A DNA stretch of 64,000 bases from Psylliodes chrysocephalus (GCA_927349885.1 OV651816.1:10135882-10199881), one strand, 5' to 3'. Shown: positions 44,080 to 55,307, numbered from the stretch's first letter. The notes: a model not told the origin generated them from the sequence alone. Translations and numbers: made by a program.

Positions 44080-47000
44080 ATAGATATTCCAACATTTTAA
44101 TACATTGTCAATAATGGTCAACCTACTATCTTAACTCGTCCTGATCAAAATGCTTCAATGGTTGATATTACTTTATGTTCCCCGGAAATAGCCAACAAAG
44201 TTAATTGGTCTGTTTATCCAGACACTTTGGGATCAAATTATTTTGTTGTCCACATGGAGCTTCTGTCTAATAGGATAATAGAATAAATTAACCCTAAAAG
44301 CAAATGGAATATAAAAAGAGCCAACTGGACATTATATACTGCCTCCTTTGACGTTTTTTTTTTTGAAAATAATTGTTATCAAATCAAAAGTATTTCTGAA
44401 AAATATCAATTCTTAATTAATAGTATAAACAATGCTGCACAAATATCAATCCCACAATACAAACCGTTCGCATGCAAACTTCGTAACCCTTCACCATGGT
44501 GGAAAGCGGATTGTGACAAAATGATTAAAGAACGGAAATTATCGATTTCAACTTATAAACAAAAAGCAAATTTTGAAAATTATATAGAGTGTCAGGCCAT
44601 AATGGCAAAAACTAAGAAAAATCTTAAAATGATAGCAAAAGAAAATTGGGTAAATTTTGTTTCTTCGCTCAACAAAACCGTACCATCTTCCACGCTCTGG
44701 AATCAAGCTAGAAAATTGTACAGGAAACCAGTAGCCAATATTAAACCTTTTGAAGACAAATGGGTAGAAGAATTTTTTGACAAAATTGCTTCGCCATCCG
44801 CTGAACCCTTTCCGGAGAGTAAAACAACCGTAAATAATCAAAAACATTTTTTACTAGAACCTTTAACTTATGCAGAATTAGACTATGCACTTAATAATAG
44901 AATGAATACCAGTCCTGGTTATGATGAAATCAAATATCCCATGATCCAACATCTCCCCAGTATTGCCAAAGACATGTTACTGGACATTTCTAAGGGTATT
45001 CTTGTAACACCAAAAATAAATCAATTTAAGGAAGTTGTTGTTATCCCAATTCTTAAACCAGGAAAAGATCCAAACCTCGCTCAATCCTATAGGCCTACCT
45101 CTCTTATGTCCTGCATTCTTAAAACCTTAGAACGAATGATAAAATACCGATTAGAATGGTGGCTCTCTAGGAAAAACCTTTTACCAAAATCTCAATTTGG
45201 TTTTAGGAAAGGATACGGCATATTAGATGCACTCACCACTCTTATCACTGATGTTCAGTATACTCTTTCCAATAACAAATATTTGCCAACACTATCTATT
45301 GATATAGAAGGTGCATATGATAGCGTCTGCTTAACAATATTAAAAAATAAGATGATTAACTTATTCCACATACCTCCCCAACTTGCGGAAAAAATTGTTG
45401 ATTTTTATACACAAAGAAAGTTGTATATAAGAACACATAATAATAAAATTATAGGACCGAGATATAATAGTTCTGGCATTCCACAGGGTTCAGTATTGAG
45501 CCCCTTGTTGTTTAATATGTATACGGCCGATTTTCACGAAATCTATATCAATAATCCATCTTTCAAAACAATACAGTATGCTGATGATTTTTGTATACAT
45601 ACCGAATCTAAAAAATATGATGCTTGTTTACAATCTTTGGAAAAACTTCATAAATACGCTTCTAATTGGTTTATAAGTAAAGGTTTCCTAATGTCACCCA
45701 GTAAATCTAATGTCTGCATTTTTCTCGACACAATGTTTCAAATATCGAAAAACTAAAATTAAACGGTAACGATTTCCCTTTCTGCATATCGATTAAATAT
45801 TATGGAATGGTTCTTGATCAGAAATTGATCTGGAAACTACATATTGATCATATGCTAAATAGATGCAATAGGGGTTTAAATTTCTTGAAATCAATATCGA
45901 AAACCTGGTGGGGAGCGGATGTCGAAACTTCTTTGTTATTTTATCGATCGTACATAAGATCCGTTTTAGATTATGGTTGCATACTTTATGGATCAGCAAG
46001 TAATCACATTTTAAGAAGAATTGATGTCTTTCAAAATACGGTACTTCGCATTTGTATAGGTGCTATGAAATCAACCTCCATCGATCCACTGCATGTCGAA
46101 GCATTAGAACCTCCATTATGTTATAGAAGAGAATATCTCAGCAACAAATTTCTAATAAAAGTCCGATATACAAACCCTCCCTTGTATGCTAGTATTTGTA
46201 AATTAAATCATTTTGATTTAACACAAAAATATTGGATACATAAACAATCTCCCCCACTTTGTGAAGCTTTTAGAAATATTAACAATTATGAGGATCTCAT
46301 CAGTATAGATCAGTGCTTAGATTTTGAGGATTTCTTTGCCTTTTTTAACAATGTTAATGGTATACAACCAAATTATCATGAACATCATAAAATAAGTTCC
46401 AATATTTTGAACTCACAACTAGAAAACTGGCCTGATTCTACAAAGGTCTACAGAGATGCTTCCAAAACTTCAGCTGGTACAGGATATGCCTTTTTCATCC
46501 CTTCTACATCAACAGAGAATGTTTTTAAGTTTCCATCAAATTTTTCAATATTTAGTGCTGGAGCAATTGCTATATATGAAGCTATAAAATACTTTAAAAT
46601 ATCTAATAATAATACGGCAGTTATTTTATCTAATTTCCTATCTGTATTACTTGCTATTCAAAGCTTCCTTCCAATTCAACAAATGCTTATATTTTGCTCA
46701 TTAAAAAGATAGTATTCGAAATCCATAATACATCGAAAACGGTTCAATTAATATGGGTTAAAGCACATATAGGGCTCAAACATAATGAGTATGTAGATGT
46801 TTTGGCTAAAAGCGCAACTGCCAATGGCTCACCGACAAGTTATCAGCTGTGCAATTTGGATGCTTTTGCAATTAAGAAACAACGTCAAATAAAAAATTGG
46901 AGAAAATCTTGGAGAGACTTTTGCAAAACCACTACAACTCAATATTCAAAATGTGCATTGGTTTAAAAACTATTCACTTCCCCGAAAGTATATCACAACT

Positions 47001-47588
47001 TTCATTAGATTGAAATTTGGACATGCCTGTTATCTAGCACATTTATTCAAAATCCATGTTATAGATTCGGAGATATGTACTATATCTCAAGAGAAAGGCG
47101 GTCTAAATCATATTTTCTTTAGTTGTGCAAACTATACCCAACAATCTCAAGATCTGATACAAGATCTAATTAAAAATAATGTGTTTCCTTTATATAACAT
47201 TTGCCATCACCACACAATTATTCAAAAAAAAAAAAAAAATAAAAAATTTACGACCTCTTGATAAAATTTGTGTATAAAAGTAAAGTATATTTGTAATTAA
47301 TATTAGTCTTGCAACCTATGTTCTAACCCAATTGTTATATACCTACCTTTCCGTGGCCTAGTTTTGTGTGTAAAAAAAATGTCTTGACGGGCCCCTAGAC
47401 AAGAAGAAATGTTTTCCTTTGTTTATTCCTTGCTTGCCTTATCTTCTTTTATATATTTTTCTTCTTTTCTTGCTTAGGATAAAAGTGTGTATGATTGAAT
47501 GTATGTATTTAAAGTGACAAAGCAATTTAAACTTATATAATATATTTCGCGACTAGCTGAATGGCAAGTGCCCAAGCCAAAAAAAAAC
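44080..47588 (+). pseudogene. I/Jockey-superfamily LINE, endonuclease end to 3' tail
   Basis: The best-preserved element. It opens inside the apurinic endonuclease domain (NNGQPTILTRPDQNASMVDI, about 44110; the catalytic S-D-H appears as S-N-Y in GSNYFVVHMEL). Reverse transcriptase covers 44521-45756: VVVIPILKPGKDPNLAQSYR, motif A SIDIEGAYDSV, motif B SSGIPQGSVLSPLLFNMY, and YADD intact (about 45577). RNase H follows in 45807-46966: VYRDASKTSAGTGYAF, then ILSNFLSVLLAI (catalytic Asp now Asn) and WVKAHIGLKHNEYVDVLAKS. The 3' tail is Cys-containing (46953-47261). The element ends in a short A run (47579-47588). One stop after the endonuclease and three frameshifts (near 45730, 46690 and 46960) inactivate it. 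ORF1 and most of the endonuclease are missing. Confidence 0.9.
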
Positions 47589-47974
47589 ATTTGTTAATAT
47601 TTGCAGATATTTAACTATTTCTGGAAGGAAATTATTACCATTACCATATAGGCAGTTATTCAAGCAGTTATTTTCATTAATAATTGTGTTTTGGAAATTG
47701 TTGCAGTTAAGTAATCTTTATGTATCTGAGACTCTGAGTTTTTTTTACATTACAAAGGCCTATAAGATATGTGCAGACTAGTCTCAAAATGAAATCAAAA
47801 GATATAACTGATTGTATTAAGCTCAAATACAACCCAGATAGCACAAAGTCGTCTTAAAGACGTCTTTAAGACGTCTAGTATAAGACATACGAGACGTCTT
47901 TAAGACGTCTGGTATTTCCTGAAAGACGTCTTTAAGACGTCTGATGTTACAAAAGGGGACGTCTTTAAGACGTC

Positions 47975-48950
47975 TTATTAATGGCTGTAGAGCTTAAAAT
48001 AAGCCATAAATAAGACGTCTTAAAGACGACTTAATAGGTCTGTTCTAACACGCCCGAAAACTGTAATATTACCGTACAAATTATGCGCAGCATTAATAGC
48101 TTATAATGGTCTTGCGAATCCTTAAGTAAGCCATAAATAAGACGTATTTAAGACGACTTATTAATAGCTCATAATAATCTTGTGAAGCCTTAAATAAGCC
48201 ATAAATAAGACGACTCTAAAACGATTTATTAATAGCTTATAGTGGTCTTGTGAAGCCTTAAATAAGCCATAAATAAGACGTCTTATTAATGGCTGTAGAG
48301 TTTAAAATAAGCCATAAATAAGACGTCTTTAAGACGACTTAATAGGTCTGTTCTAACACGCCCGAAAACTGTAGTATTACCGTACAAAATTATGCGCATT
48401 ATAATGGTCTTGTGAATCCTTAAGTAAGCCATAAATAAGACGTCTTAAAGACGACTTATTAATAGCTCATAATAATCTTGTGAAGCCTTAAATAAGACGA
48501 CTCTAAAACGATTTATTAATAGCTTATAGTGGTCTTGTGAAGCCATAAATAAGACGTATTATTAATGGCTTATAATGGTCTTGTGAAGCTTTAAATAAGC
48601 CATAAATAAGACGTCTTTAAGACGACTTTTTAATAACTTATCATAATCTTGTGAAGCCTTAGATAAGCGATAAAAAAGACGTCTTTAAACAGACCTATTA
48701 ATAGCTTATAATGGTCCTGTGAAGCCCTAAATAGGCCATAAATAAGACGTCTAAATAATGATTTATAATAGTCTTGTGAAGTTTTAAATAAGCCAAAAAT
48801 AGGACGTCTTTAAGACGACTTAATAATAGTTTATTATAATGATCTTGTGAAGCCATAATTAAGTCATAAATTAAACGTCTTTAAGTTGTCTTATTAATAG
48901 TCTGGTTAGACTTAAATAAGCCATAAATAACACGTTTATTATTTTTATTC
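47975..48950. repeat. About 68-bp repeats in a 308-bp higher-order unit
   Basis: The basic unit is AAGCCATAAATAAGACGTCT ... AATAGCTTATAATGGTCTTG-TGAAGCCTTAAAT, about 57-71 bp. A composite super-unit, including a GGTCTGTTCTAACACGCCCG insert, occurs twice with a spacing of 308 bp (landmarks at 47983 and 48291; 48033 and 48341). About a dozen units are present, diverging toward the right. Confidence 0.85.
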
Positions 48951-49915
48951 TGCTAATTCTATAACCTGTCTATAATAATATAAAATAATTTAAAAATGGG
49001 TATCATCGTGCATCTTGGTTATTAAAATCATTAGAATAACCTAACAAGTTATAGAGAATGAAAAAAATAAAATTAAAAATATTTATTTATAAATCATCTA
49101 TTAGTCACTAAGAGTTATTTTCTTTGTGGCGCATTCTATCACTTCTCTTTAGCCATAACTGGATTGATTTTTATCTTTCTTTTTGATTTGCAGTTGCCTT
49201 TGTATAGTCGCTCCTATAAAGAAATTTAGGTAAGAACATTCTAGTCACAGGAAGTTATGCATTGCAAAAGTTAGTAAAAACCGAAAGAACAATTATGAAA
49301 CAAAACAAAAAATGAATTTCTTAGAATATTAAATCAATTAATTTTTATAACAAATCATTTAAGGCAAGATGAGCTATTATGCTTAATCGCGTATTTTGAC
49401 AATTTTACTTTAACTTCACTCAAAATGGGGGCTTTTGATATTAATAGTTCTCGAAATCTCCATAAAACTAAAAAGATAATTAACGAATATCTGAATTAAA
49501 CCTTTTATTAAGATGTTTCCTTTTTAATTCATTTAGTTATTCTTATTTAGAAGAAACAGGACATTCATGTTCTATTTATAAACAAATATTAATTTATTAA
49601 CTGTAGAAAGTATTCCAGGAACATGCTACATCGGGAACAGAAACTCCACTATTCTTCCTTCTCTGCTTTTAGTCCCATATTATTTAAGTAAAAAAAAAAA
49701 TTAAACACAAACAAATGCACAAAATAGCTCAAAGACACGGCTATAATCGCGTACGCAATAAAATAATCAATAATTCACAATAAGCTTGGGCCATAGACAT
49801 TTTTGGCTTGGGCTTGAATGTAGTGTTAAGTCAAAGTCAAACTTCACTTTATTTTATTCTTCTTGTTAAAATTGAATTATTTCAGTTTTCGTTCCACTGA
49901 AACACGTTTGTAAGA

Positions 49916-50045
49916 CATCTTAAAGACGTCTTTGAGCTTTCACATTAATACGTCTGAGTTATGGCTGCTGCCAGACATCTTAAAAACGTCTTTGAGCTCT
50001 CACATTAATACGTCTGAGTTATGGCTTCTGCCAGACGTCTTATAG
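49916..50045. repeat. Two 66-bp subterminal repeats of the GACGTC element
   Basis: AGACATCTTAAAGACGTCTT, then TGAGCT-TCACATTAATACG and TCTGAGTTATGGCT-CTGCC occur twice head-to-tail, followed by a third partial copy. Confidence 0.85.
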
Positions 50046-50271
50046 GACGTCTTAATAACGACCTAAGACATTGAGACCAAACCAAGACAAAAAAGGACGT
50101 CTTTTAGACGTCGTGTGGTGCCTGGGAAGTACATAACTCAACATAATAATATCTATTGTGCAAATCAATTACAATTCGGAAATATACAATGTAATAATAA
50201 AAATAAATAATCATATAATATAGAACAAAAGGATGAATTCAGCAAGTCGTTTTTCAGTTCGCCCTATATAA

Positions 50272-50801
50272 CAGGTATGGGCAAACTTTGCTTAGCTGAG
50301 GCTGTAATAATTTCGGGGCTTAATTAAATCTCGGGCAGTAGGCTAGAAATAAGTAGGTAGTAGTGAATAAAAAAGCGTCAAAATTCACATTTTTCTATTT
50401 ATTCATTATAATAGCATCATATTTATACTCAATCAAACATATAAAGAGCAAGTTAAAAAAAATAAAATGAAAATTTTGGAACTAATTATAAAACTAGCTT
50501 TAACAACGCTGTCTAGATTTGATCTTTGTAAATGGAACATTTGTTGCTGTTTCCCTAAATCGATAATGAGTTTTTAATTTTATCCTTTTTTAACTGGCCC
50601 ATGAGTGAATTATATTGAGCAAAATGCTTGCTTGAGCAATGCCGCTTTATAATACTGTATTGTATTAAAACAGAAAGTATTGCATTGCACAACAAACATA
50701 TAGGTTTACCACTGTGCAAGATAAAAAAAGTATTCATCATTCAATTTGTCTTGGAATTGACGACATTCTGTGTCCACTTTCCGCTTTTTTGAACCAGACA
50801 T
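50272..50801 (-). pseudogene. hAT-type transposase N-terminus with a nearby hAT-like terminus
   Basis: ATG at 50801 gives MSGSKKRKVDTECRQFQDKL (a KKRK nuclear signal), then after a one-base shift FFILHSGKPICLLCNAILSV and RHCSSKHFAQYNSLMGQL. This is a C2H2/BED-like zinc finger (C-x2-C ... H-x4-H), as in the N-terminus of GTF2IRD2/ZBED-type hAT transposases. The catalytic and dimerisation domains are absent. At 50272 CAGGTATGGGCAAACTTTG matches the usual hAT terminal repeat (CAGxxxTGGGCAAACT), so an internal deletion may have joined the N-terminus to the 3' end. The other terminus was not found. Confidence 0.6.
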
Positions 50802-50904
50802 GTTTCTGCTTGAATATTTCCTGCGTTGTACTCTCGATCGTACGTTAGCTAATTGCTAAATATACCACATATTTTGCCTTATTCCTAAATTCGCCTTCGC
50901 CAAG

Positions 50905-51589
50905 TACTCTGGTAAATCATTTTGTTATAACTGCAAATAATTTGCACCATTTAATTTTTTTGTAATAAATACTGATCCTTTTAAATTATTATCCACAATG
51001 CCTACCCAAACATTGACTTTAAAAGTACTTTGATGATGAGTCACTTTTTTGAGTAAGGATTTCCTTTATCTCATTTGTGTTTGTTGGGGTAATTCATAAT
51101 GCCATTTATATTGAAAGTATCTCTATCGGTGAATAAAATATGATTAATGAAATTGATATTTTGATTGTTTTCTGTTAAGAACTAGTTGCAAAATCCCATT
51201 CTTTTGGGATAATCTTCATCTAGTAATTCTTCAAAGGCTGTCAAGTGATATGGATGAAGCTGATGTTCCTTCAATATTCTCCAAACCATCATGAGACCAA
51301 CATCTAATTGAGCAGCTATTGTACTGCTTCCAGGGTTTTCTTCGACTAATTCTTAAATCTCCTCTATTACCAGCAAGTTGCGGTCGCAAAGTACCCGTCT
51401 CGTAAACGACGATCAATGGAAACAAATAATCGTCTATCTGGTGTATTCCGATTAGTATATTTTTCCGCATAACGCCTTGAAGCTGCTGCACTATTCCCTT
51501 GGCATTCACCTGTGATTACCAGAATTACATATCTGTATCCTTGTTTTAGCCTGACCAAACTTACCTAGAATTAAATGCATATCTGCCAT
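50905..51589 (-). pseudogene. Mariner-type transposase, N-terminal two thirds
   Basis: ATG at 51589 starts MADMHLILGKFGQA. Over several frames come DRRLFVSIDRRLR, VEENPGSSTIAAQLDVGLM (second HTH), LKEHQLHPYHLT, EELLDEDYPKRMGFCN, then NFINHILFTDRDTFNINGIM-type residues around 51150-51080 (first catalytic Asp), and QNDLPEYL at about 50905, where the family sequence stops and hAT-related sequence follows. Stops and frameshifts are frequent. The arrangement suggests the hAT element landed in or next to this transposase. Confidence 0.7.
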
Positions 51590-51892
51590 TTCTGCAAACG
51601 TGTAACAGAAAGTTTAATTTTTATTAACACTCTCAATATGCATAATAATCTAAAGCTTCAATTGACAGTATGTAATTTTTAAAGCAACAGTTTGTTATTT
51701 ATCCGAAGAAACTACAAGTGTTGAACCGCCAACTTCAAAACATTTGAAGGATAATGAAAAAGAGGCCACAAAAAGTGCTAGGAGGGAAAAAATGATGTAT
51801 TAAACCAATGGTGTCACAATACCAATGTAATTGTAACGCATGTTTGGGGGGGTTTTTGGGGTTCAAAACCCTCCTAAAGTTTTTATGATCTG

Positions 51893-51965
51893 TACAGATT
51901 TCGTGGTTTTATGTAAGCTTCATCGGTAAACAAAATATGATTATTGAAAAAGATGCTCTTACGAT
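51893..51965 (-). pseudogene. Short mariner transposase fragment
   Basis: Minus-strand translation reads FFNNHILFTDEAYIKP, the first catalytic Asp motif of the mariner-like family. About 70 bp is recognisable. The rest is lost. Confidence 0.45.
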
Positions 51966-52089
51966 AAGAAAGCCATTTTCATTACAAAATATTCATGACA
52001 TATTGGAAAAAAATCGATTTTCATTTTGTAGTTTCCAAGGGCTGTAACTTTTTGGTGGTTCCTTACTACCTACTTTTTTTTACACTCTG

Positions 52090-52765
52090 TATACCTGTTC
52101 AATTATATCCGATAAAGCACTAAAACACCTACACTTTCACTAGGAGGCGTATATACTACACATCCTGCAATTTTTTTATTAGGAAACGTAACCATTTACC
52201 ACAAATGTTCAATTTCTTCATTATTATTGACTTCACATGTAATTAATTTATATTTGTAGTTAGATTTTAAATACATAGCTACTTCACTGCCAACCGTTGA
52301 TCGATCATTTCTAAGTTATATTTATAGCCGCATATTTATCTAGATAATCTGTAGTTGAAATGCTAATATTGTTTTCGAAAACATATTCTTGAATGCAAAG
52401 AAAAATTTTTCTTAGTGAACGTATATTAACATGGCTAAATTTAATAAATACTTTTTTGATTTAGTTAAATAGGGAGTTTTCCTTATGAATATATATAATT
52501 TTCCTGCTTGTGTTTCCTATCCACAAATACATCTATAACTTTTTTGCGTATTCTTGTTGCATCTTGGTATTGTCAGTTAAAATCACAATATTATTATTTG
52601 AATCTTTCAATTTTTTTTCTTATTTTTTAATAATGCATTTACTTCTTCTTTAGACTGAAGTGCGACTTTGAGAGGAACTGGTCGGTTCCTAGTTATGCCT
52701 AGATACGCCAAAACAATTGATTCAATGTTCAATTGATCGTTCATTTAAGAGGATACTAATATCTG
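52090..52765 (-). pseudogene. Jockey-like LINE: end of ORF1 and start of ORF2 endonuclease
   Basis: From 52750 down: IESIVLAYLGITRNRPVPLK and VALQSKEEVNALLKNKK correspond to the C-terminal part of a Jockey ORF1 (gag-like, nucleic-acid chaperone). After a short gap, FSHVNIRSLRK (about 52440-52410) is the typical start of the ORF2 endonuclease (N-I-R-S-L), followed in other frames by FENNISIS, LINNEEIEHLW-type residues and KIAGCVVYTPPSESVGV (about 52170-52110). Numerous stops. The endonuclease ends before its last catalytic His. Confidence 0.6.
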
Positions 52766-52848
52766 CAAAATATTTTTTGGTACAAAAGACATAATATAAA
52801 GATTTGCAGCGTTAATTATTGCAGTCGCTTTTTTCGATATTCCACATA

Positions 52849-53581
52849 CGGAGTGGCCCAAAAGTCTGGAAACGGTCAATTATCTCGTAAATTACTAGTC
52901 TTAATTGTACAAAATTTGAGATACACCTATTTTGGGATAAGGAGATTCCAGATTTGATATTTGCAATGTTGCCAGATTTTCCGTTTTTCTTATATTATTA
53001 GTCACTTTTGGTTTTTAAAATTGATCACCCTGTATATTAAGTCATTGTTGGAATCTCCTATTCAATACGAGTTCAACCATATGCAACACTTATGATTTTA
53101 TGTAGTCTGGAAGGTCTTAAATAAATTAAACAATCATGGAGAAATATGGTAAATGCTTACAAATGAAGCACATTTTGAACACTTGATAAAGTAACCATTA
53201 TGGTAAAAATGGTGTAATATTTCAATTGTTACGTTTTAATGTAGTTGAAAATAGATTGTATTAAAAAATTTATGAGACAATTAGGCGTTGCCAGACTTCT
53301 GTTTTATTTATTTAAGCCTTCTAGATTACATAAAATTATAAGTGTTACATATGGTTGAACTCGTATTGAATAGGAGATTCCAATAATGACTTAATATATA
53401 GGGTTATCAATTTGAAAAACCAAAGTGACTAATAACATAAAAGAGACGGAAAATCTGGCAACATTGCAAATATCAAATCTGGAATATCCGTATCCCAAAA
53501 TAGGTGTATTTCAAATTTTGTACAATTAGGACTAGCAATTTACGAGATAATTGGCCGTTTCCAAACTTTTGGGCCACTCTG
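52849..53581. mobile_element. 733-bp fold-back element with TA duplication
   Basis: Left end CGGAGTGGCCCAAAAGTCTG and reverse complement of the right end CAGAGTGGCCCAAAAGTTTG are followed by nearly 290 bp of paired arm on each side (for example TTGCAATGTTGCCAGATTTT and AATACGAGTTCAACCATATG). Only about 150 bp in the middle is unpaired. TA flanks both ends (52847-52848 and 53582-53583). The terminus resembles that of the element at 22426-23286. It sits exactly at the YAD of a reverse-transcriptase frame. Confidence 0.85.
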
Positions 53582-53583
53582 TA

Positions 53584-53835
53584 TATCCGCATAAACAATA
53601 ATTTCACTTAAATTACAGATTAAGAGTAAATCATTTAAGAAAATATTTAATAGTACAGGACCCAATATAGATCCTTGCAGCACACCCACACATACACTTC
53701 TAACATTCAAATTTTGTTTTTCGATGACCACCATCTATTGTTGGTCCTGGAGATAAGTTTTTATTCAGTCATTAGGAACACTTCTCGAGAACAAGCAATG
53801 GTTCACCGAAGCAAAAGCTCTACTCAAATCAAAAA
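53584..53835 (-). pseudogene. Jockey-like reverse-transcriptase palm fragment, truncated at YAD
   Basis: From 53835: FFDLSRAFASVNH (motif A) and, after a frameshift, CVGVLQGSILGPVLLNIFLN and DLLLICNLSEIIVYAD (motif B to the catalytic YAD). The second catalytic Asp and everything after are cut off by the fold-back element, and on its other side no reverse transcriptase resumes. The sequence there (ORF1 and endonuclease) belongs to a separate copy. Confidence 0.75.
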
Positions 53836-53984
53836 AACAATGCTAGTAATGTTTCCTTATTATTTAAGCTGTTGTAAATAAAATTAATTTAGAAACGAGA
53901 TGGCTGTAGAAGTAGACCCACTTTTTTCTTTACTCATATTGATTGTTTAATAAATAATTATAATTTTCTAGGAAATCAAGTAAG

Positions 53985-54296
53985 CTATTTTAATTTGCTG
54001 TTACAATGGCAGTTTGTGCAAAAAATGTGGATATGAAGACGAATTTTAAACACCACGCCGTAGGCGGACAATCCACTCGAGTTCAATATATTTTTCTACG
54101 ACCCATTAAGGAAAATCTAAACATTTGAAACATTATTTTAGGTTATTAAGTTATAATAACCAATTTAAAAATAATTTATGACTTTTACTAATTTATGTAA
54201 TAAAATAAAATAATAATAATAATTTAATTAGAATTGAACCCGGGACCTCTGCGTGAAAGCCAAATAACCTAGTCACTGTTCCATCGCCACACATAA
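53985..54296 (-). mobile_element. tRNA-Glu-derived SINE
   Basis: The minus strand from 54296 reads as a tRNA: D-arm AGTGACTAGGTTA, anticodon loop region TGGCTTTCACG (anticodon TTC), and T-arm GTCCCGGGTTCAATTC with a B box. The acceptor stem does not pair, so it is not a working tRNA gene. The body continues through TAACTTAATAACCTAAAATA, GGGTCGTAGAAAAATATATT, GGATTGTCCGCCTACGGCGT and TTCGTCTTCATATCCAC. Body fragments also occur at 23450-23625 and 24470-24580. Confidence 0.75.
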
Positions 54297-55300
54297 TATT
54301 TTAGTTTTAATACTCGTAAATAAATTGATTTCTTATAGTTTCATTAAAATGTTTGGTTTATCTTTAAATTTAGATGAAATAATAAAAATGTTATTATTTA
54401 TCGATACTACACGAGAATAACTCATTTTAATGTATATTTACTCTCAATATGACAATTAGTTTGACAGAATGATCGCTTATTACTGAGGCCCTTCCTTTGG
54501 GGCCTCAGTATTGCATTCGTGCAAACGAAAAAATTTTCTTACCCCCATTTTTTAAAACTTTAATTCATGTTTCCGATCATTCCGAGTCCAAAAATGCAAA
54601 AAAAAAATCGTATGGTCGTCTGTGTGTATGTATGCCGGCACGATAACTCTAGAACTAAAGTTCTGATTGACTTGCGGTTTTGATTTTCTTGAATAATTAC
54701 TTCTAACTTAGAACCCAATTGATTTTGAGAATTTTCGGTTCCTCCTAACTACTTTAATATCAATTTTCTTAAAATCCGCCTATGCATTTCTTATGTGACA
54801 TTTTAGGAATTCCAATTATTTCTAACGTCAACATTCCTAACATTATTAACACTCCATACATTGCAAACATTCTCTAACGACCTGTCAAACAACAGCAGTT
54901 GATAGTAAAAAAGAAATTTATAAGGCGGGTTGCGACCTTCATACTTGCAACTATAGCCATTTTGGAGGCTATGTTTATTCGAAATTAGTCGCCAAGCCTG
55001 CTAATTTATAAAAAATATATAAAAAGTTTCTTAAAAATGTCTTTTTTATGGTGGTGTTAACTTAAGCGTACTACTATTTCGCCCCTAGCCACAAAAACAC
55101 CTTCATCAAATTTACTGGCTCCCTGTCGCAACCCCATAGAATAATTAACCGGCCAGTTTATTTGGCAAAAATCAGAATAATGCTTGGCTGTGCCTGTCAA
55201 GTATCAAGATGTCAACTATGATGTGTGAATGGCTCTTAAATGTCAAATTATTTAAAAATATATGCTTCTTTTGATATTTATTGCAAATAATTTGTAGTGT
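54297..55300. other. Unassigned, with one strong hairpin at 54481-54510
   Basis: TACTGAGGCCC pairs perfectly with GGGCCTCAGTA around TTCCTTTG. The following 200 bp is less AT-rich (GTATGGTCGTCTGTGTGTAT, ATGCCGGCACGATAACTC) and looks like a dispersed repeat, but I cannot name it. Confidence 0.45.
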
Positions 55301-55307
55301 ATCTCAA

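Larger units (their letters stand above)
47833..50126. mobile_element. 2.3-kb GACGTC-palindrome element with CCCAG...CTGGG ends
   Basis: Left end CCCAGATAGCACAAAGTCGT and the reverse complement of the right end CCCAGGCACCACACGACGTC form an imperfect terminal inverted repeat. The 8 bases outside (AAATACAA and AAGTACAT) agree at 6 positions, suggesting an old 8-bp target duplication as in hAT or P superfamilies. The left 140 bp holds four copies of GACGTCTTTAAGACGTC at 47859, 47893, 47925 and 47958. A tandem-repeat region follows to about 48950, then about 950 bp with no recognised gene, then a right-hand repeat zone (49905-50126). No transposase frame is visible, so the element is presumably non-autonomous. 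Confidence 0.7.

Noticed and set aside
47833..50126. CRISPR-like array
   Set aside because: Repeat spacing is about 33 bp over only four copies, the spacers are not unique sequence of constant size, and the genome is eukaryotic with transposon ends around the region.
52849..53581. Assumption that the RT fragment (53.6-53.8 kb) and ORF1/endonuclease fragment (52.1-52.8 kb) are one LINE split by the fold-back element
   Set aside because: On the minus strand the order would be reverse transcriptase, then ORF1, then endonuclease, which is not the order within a LINE. They must be two separate copies.
54230..54296. Functional tRNA-Glu gene
   Set aside because: The acceptor stem strands do not pair and the T-arm is imperfect. 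The tRNA-like part leads into a SINE body found elsewhere.
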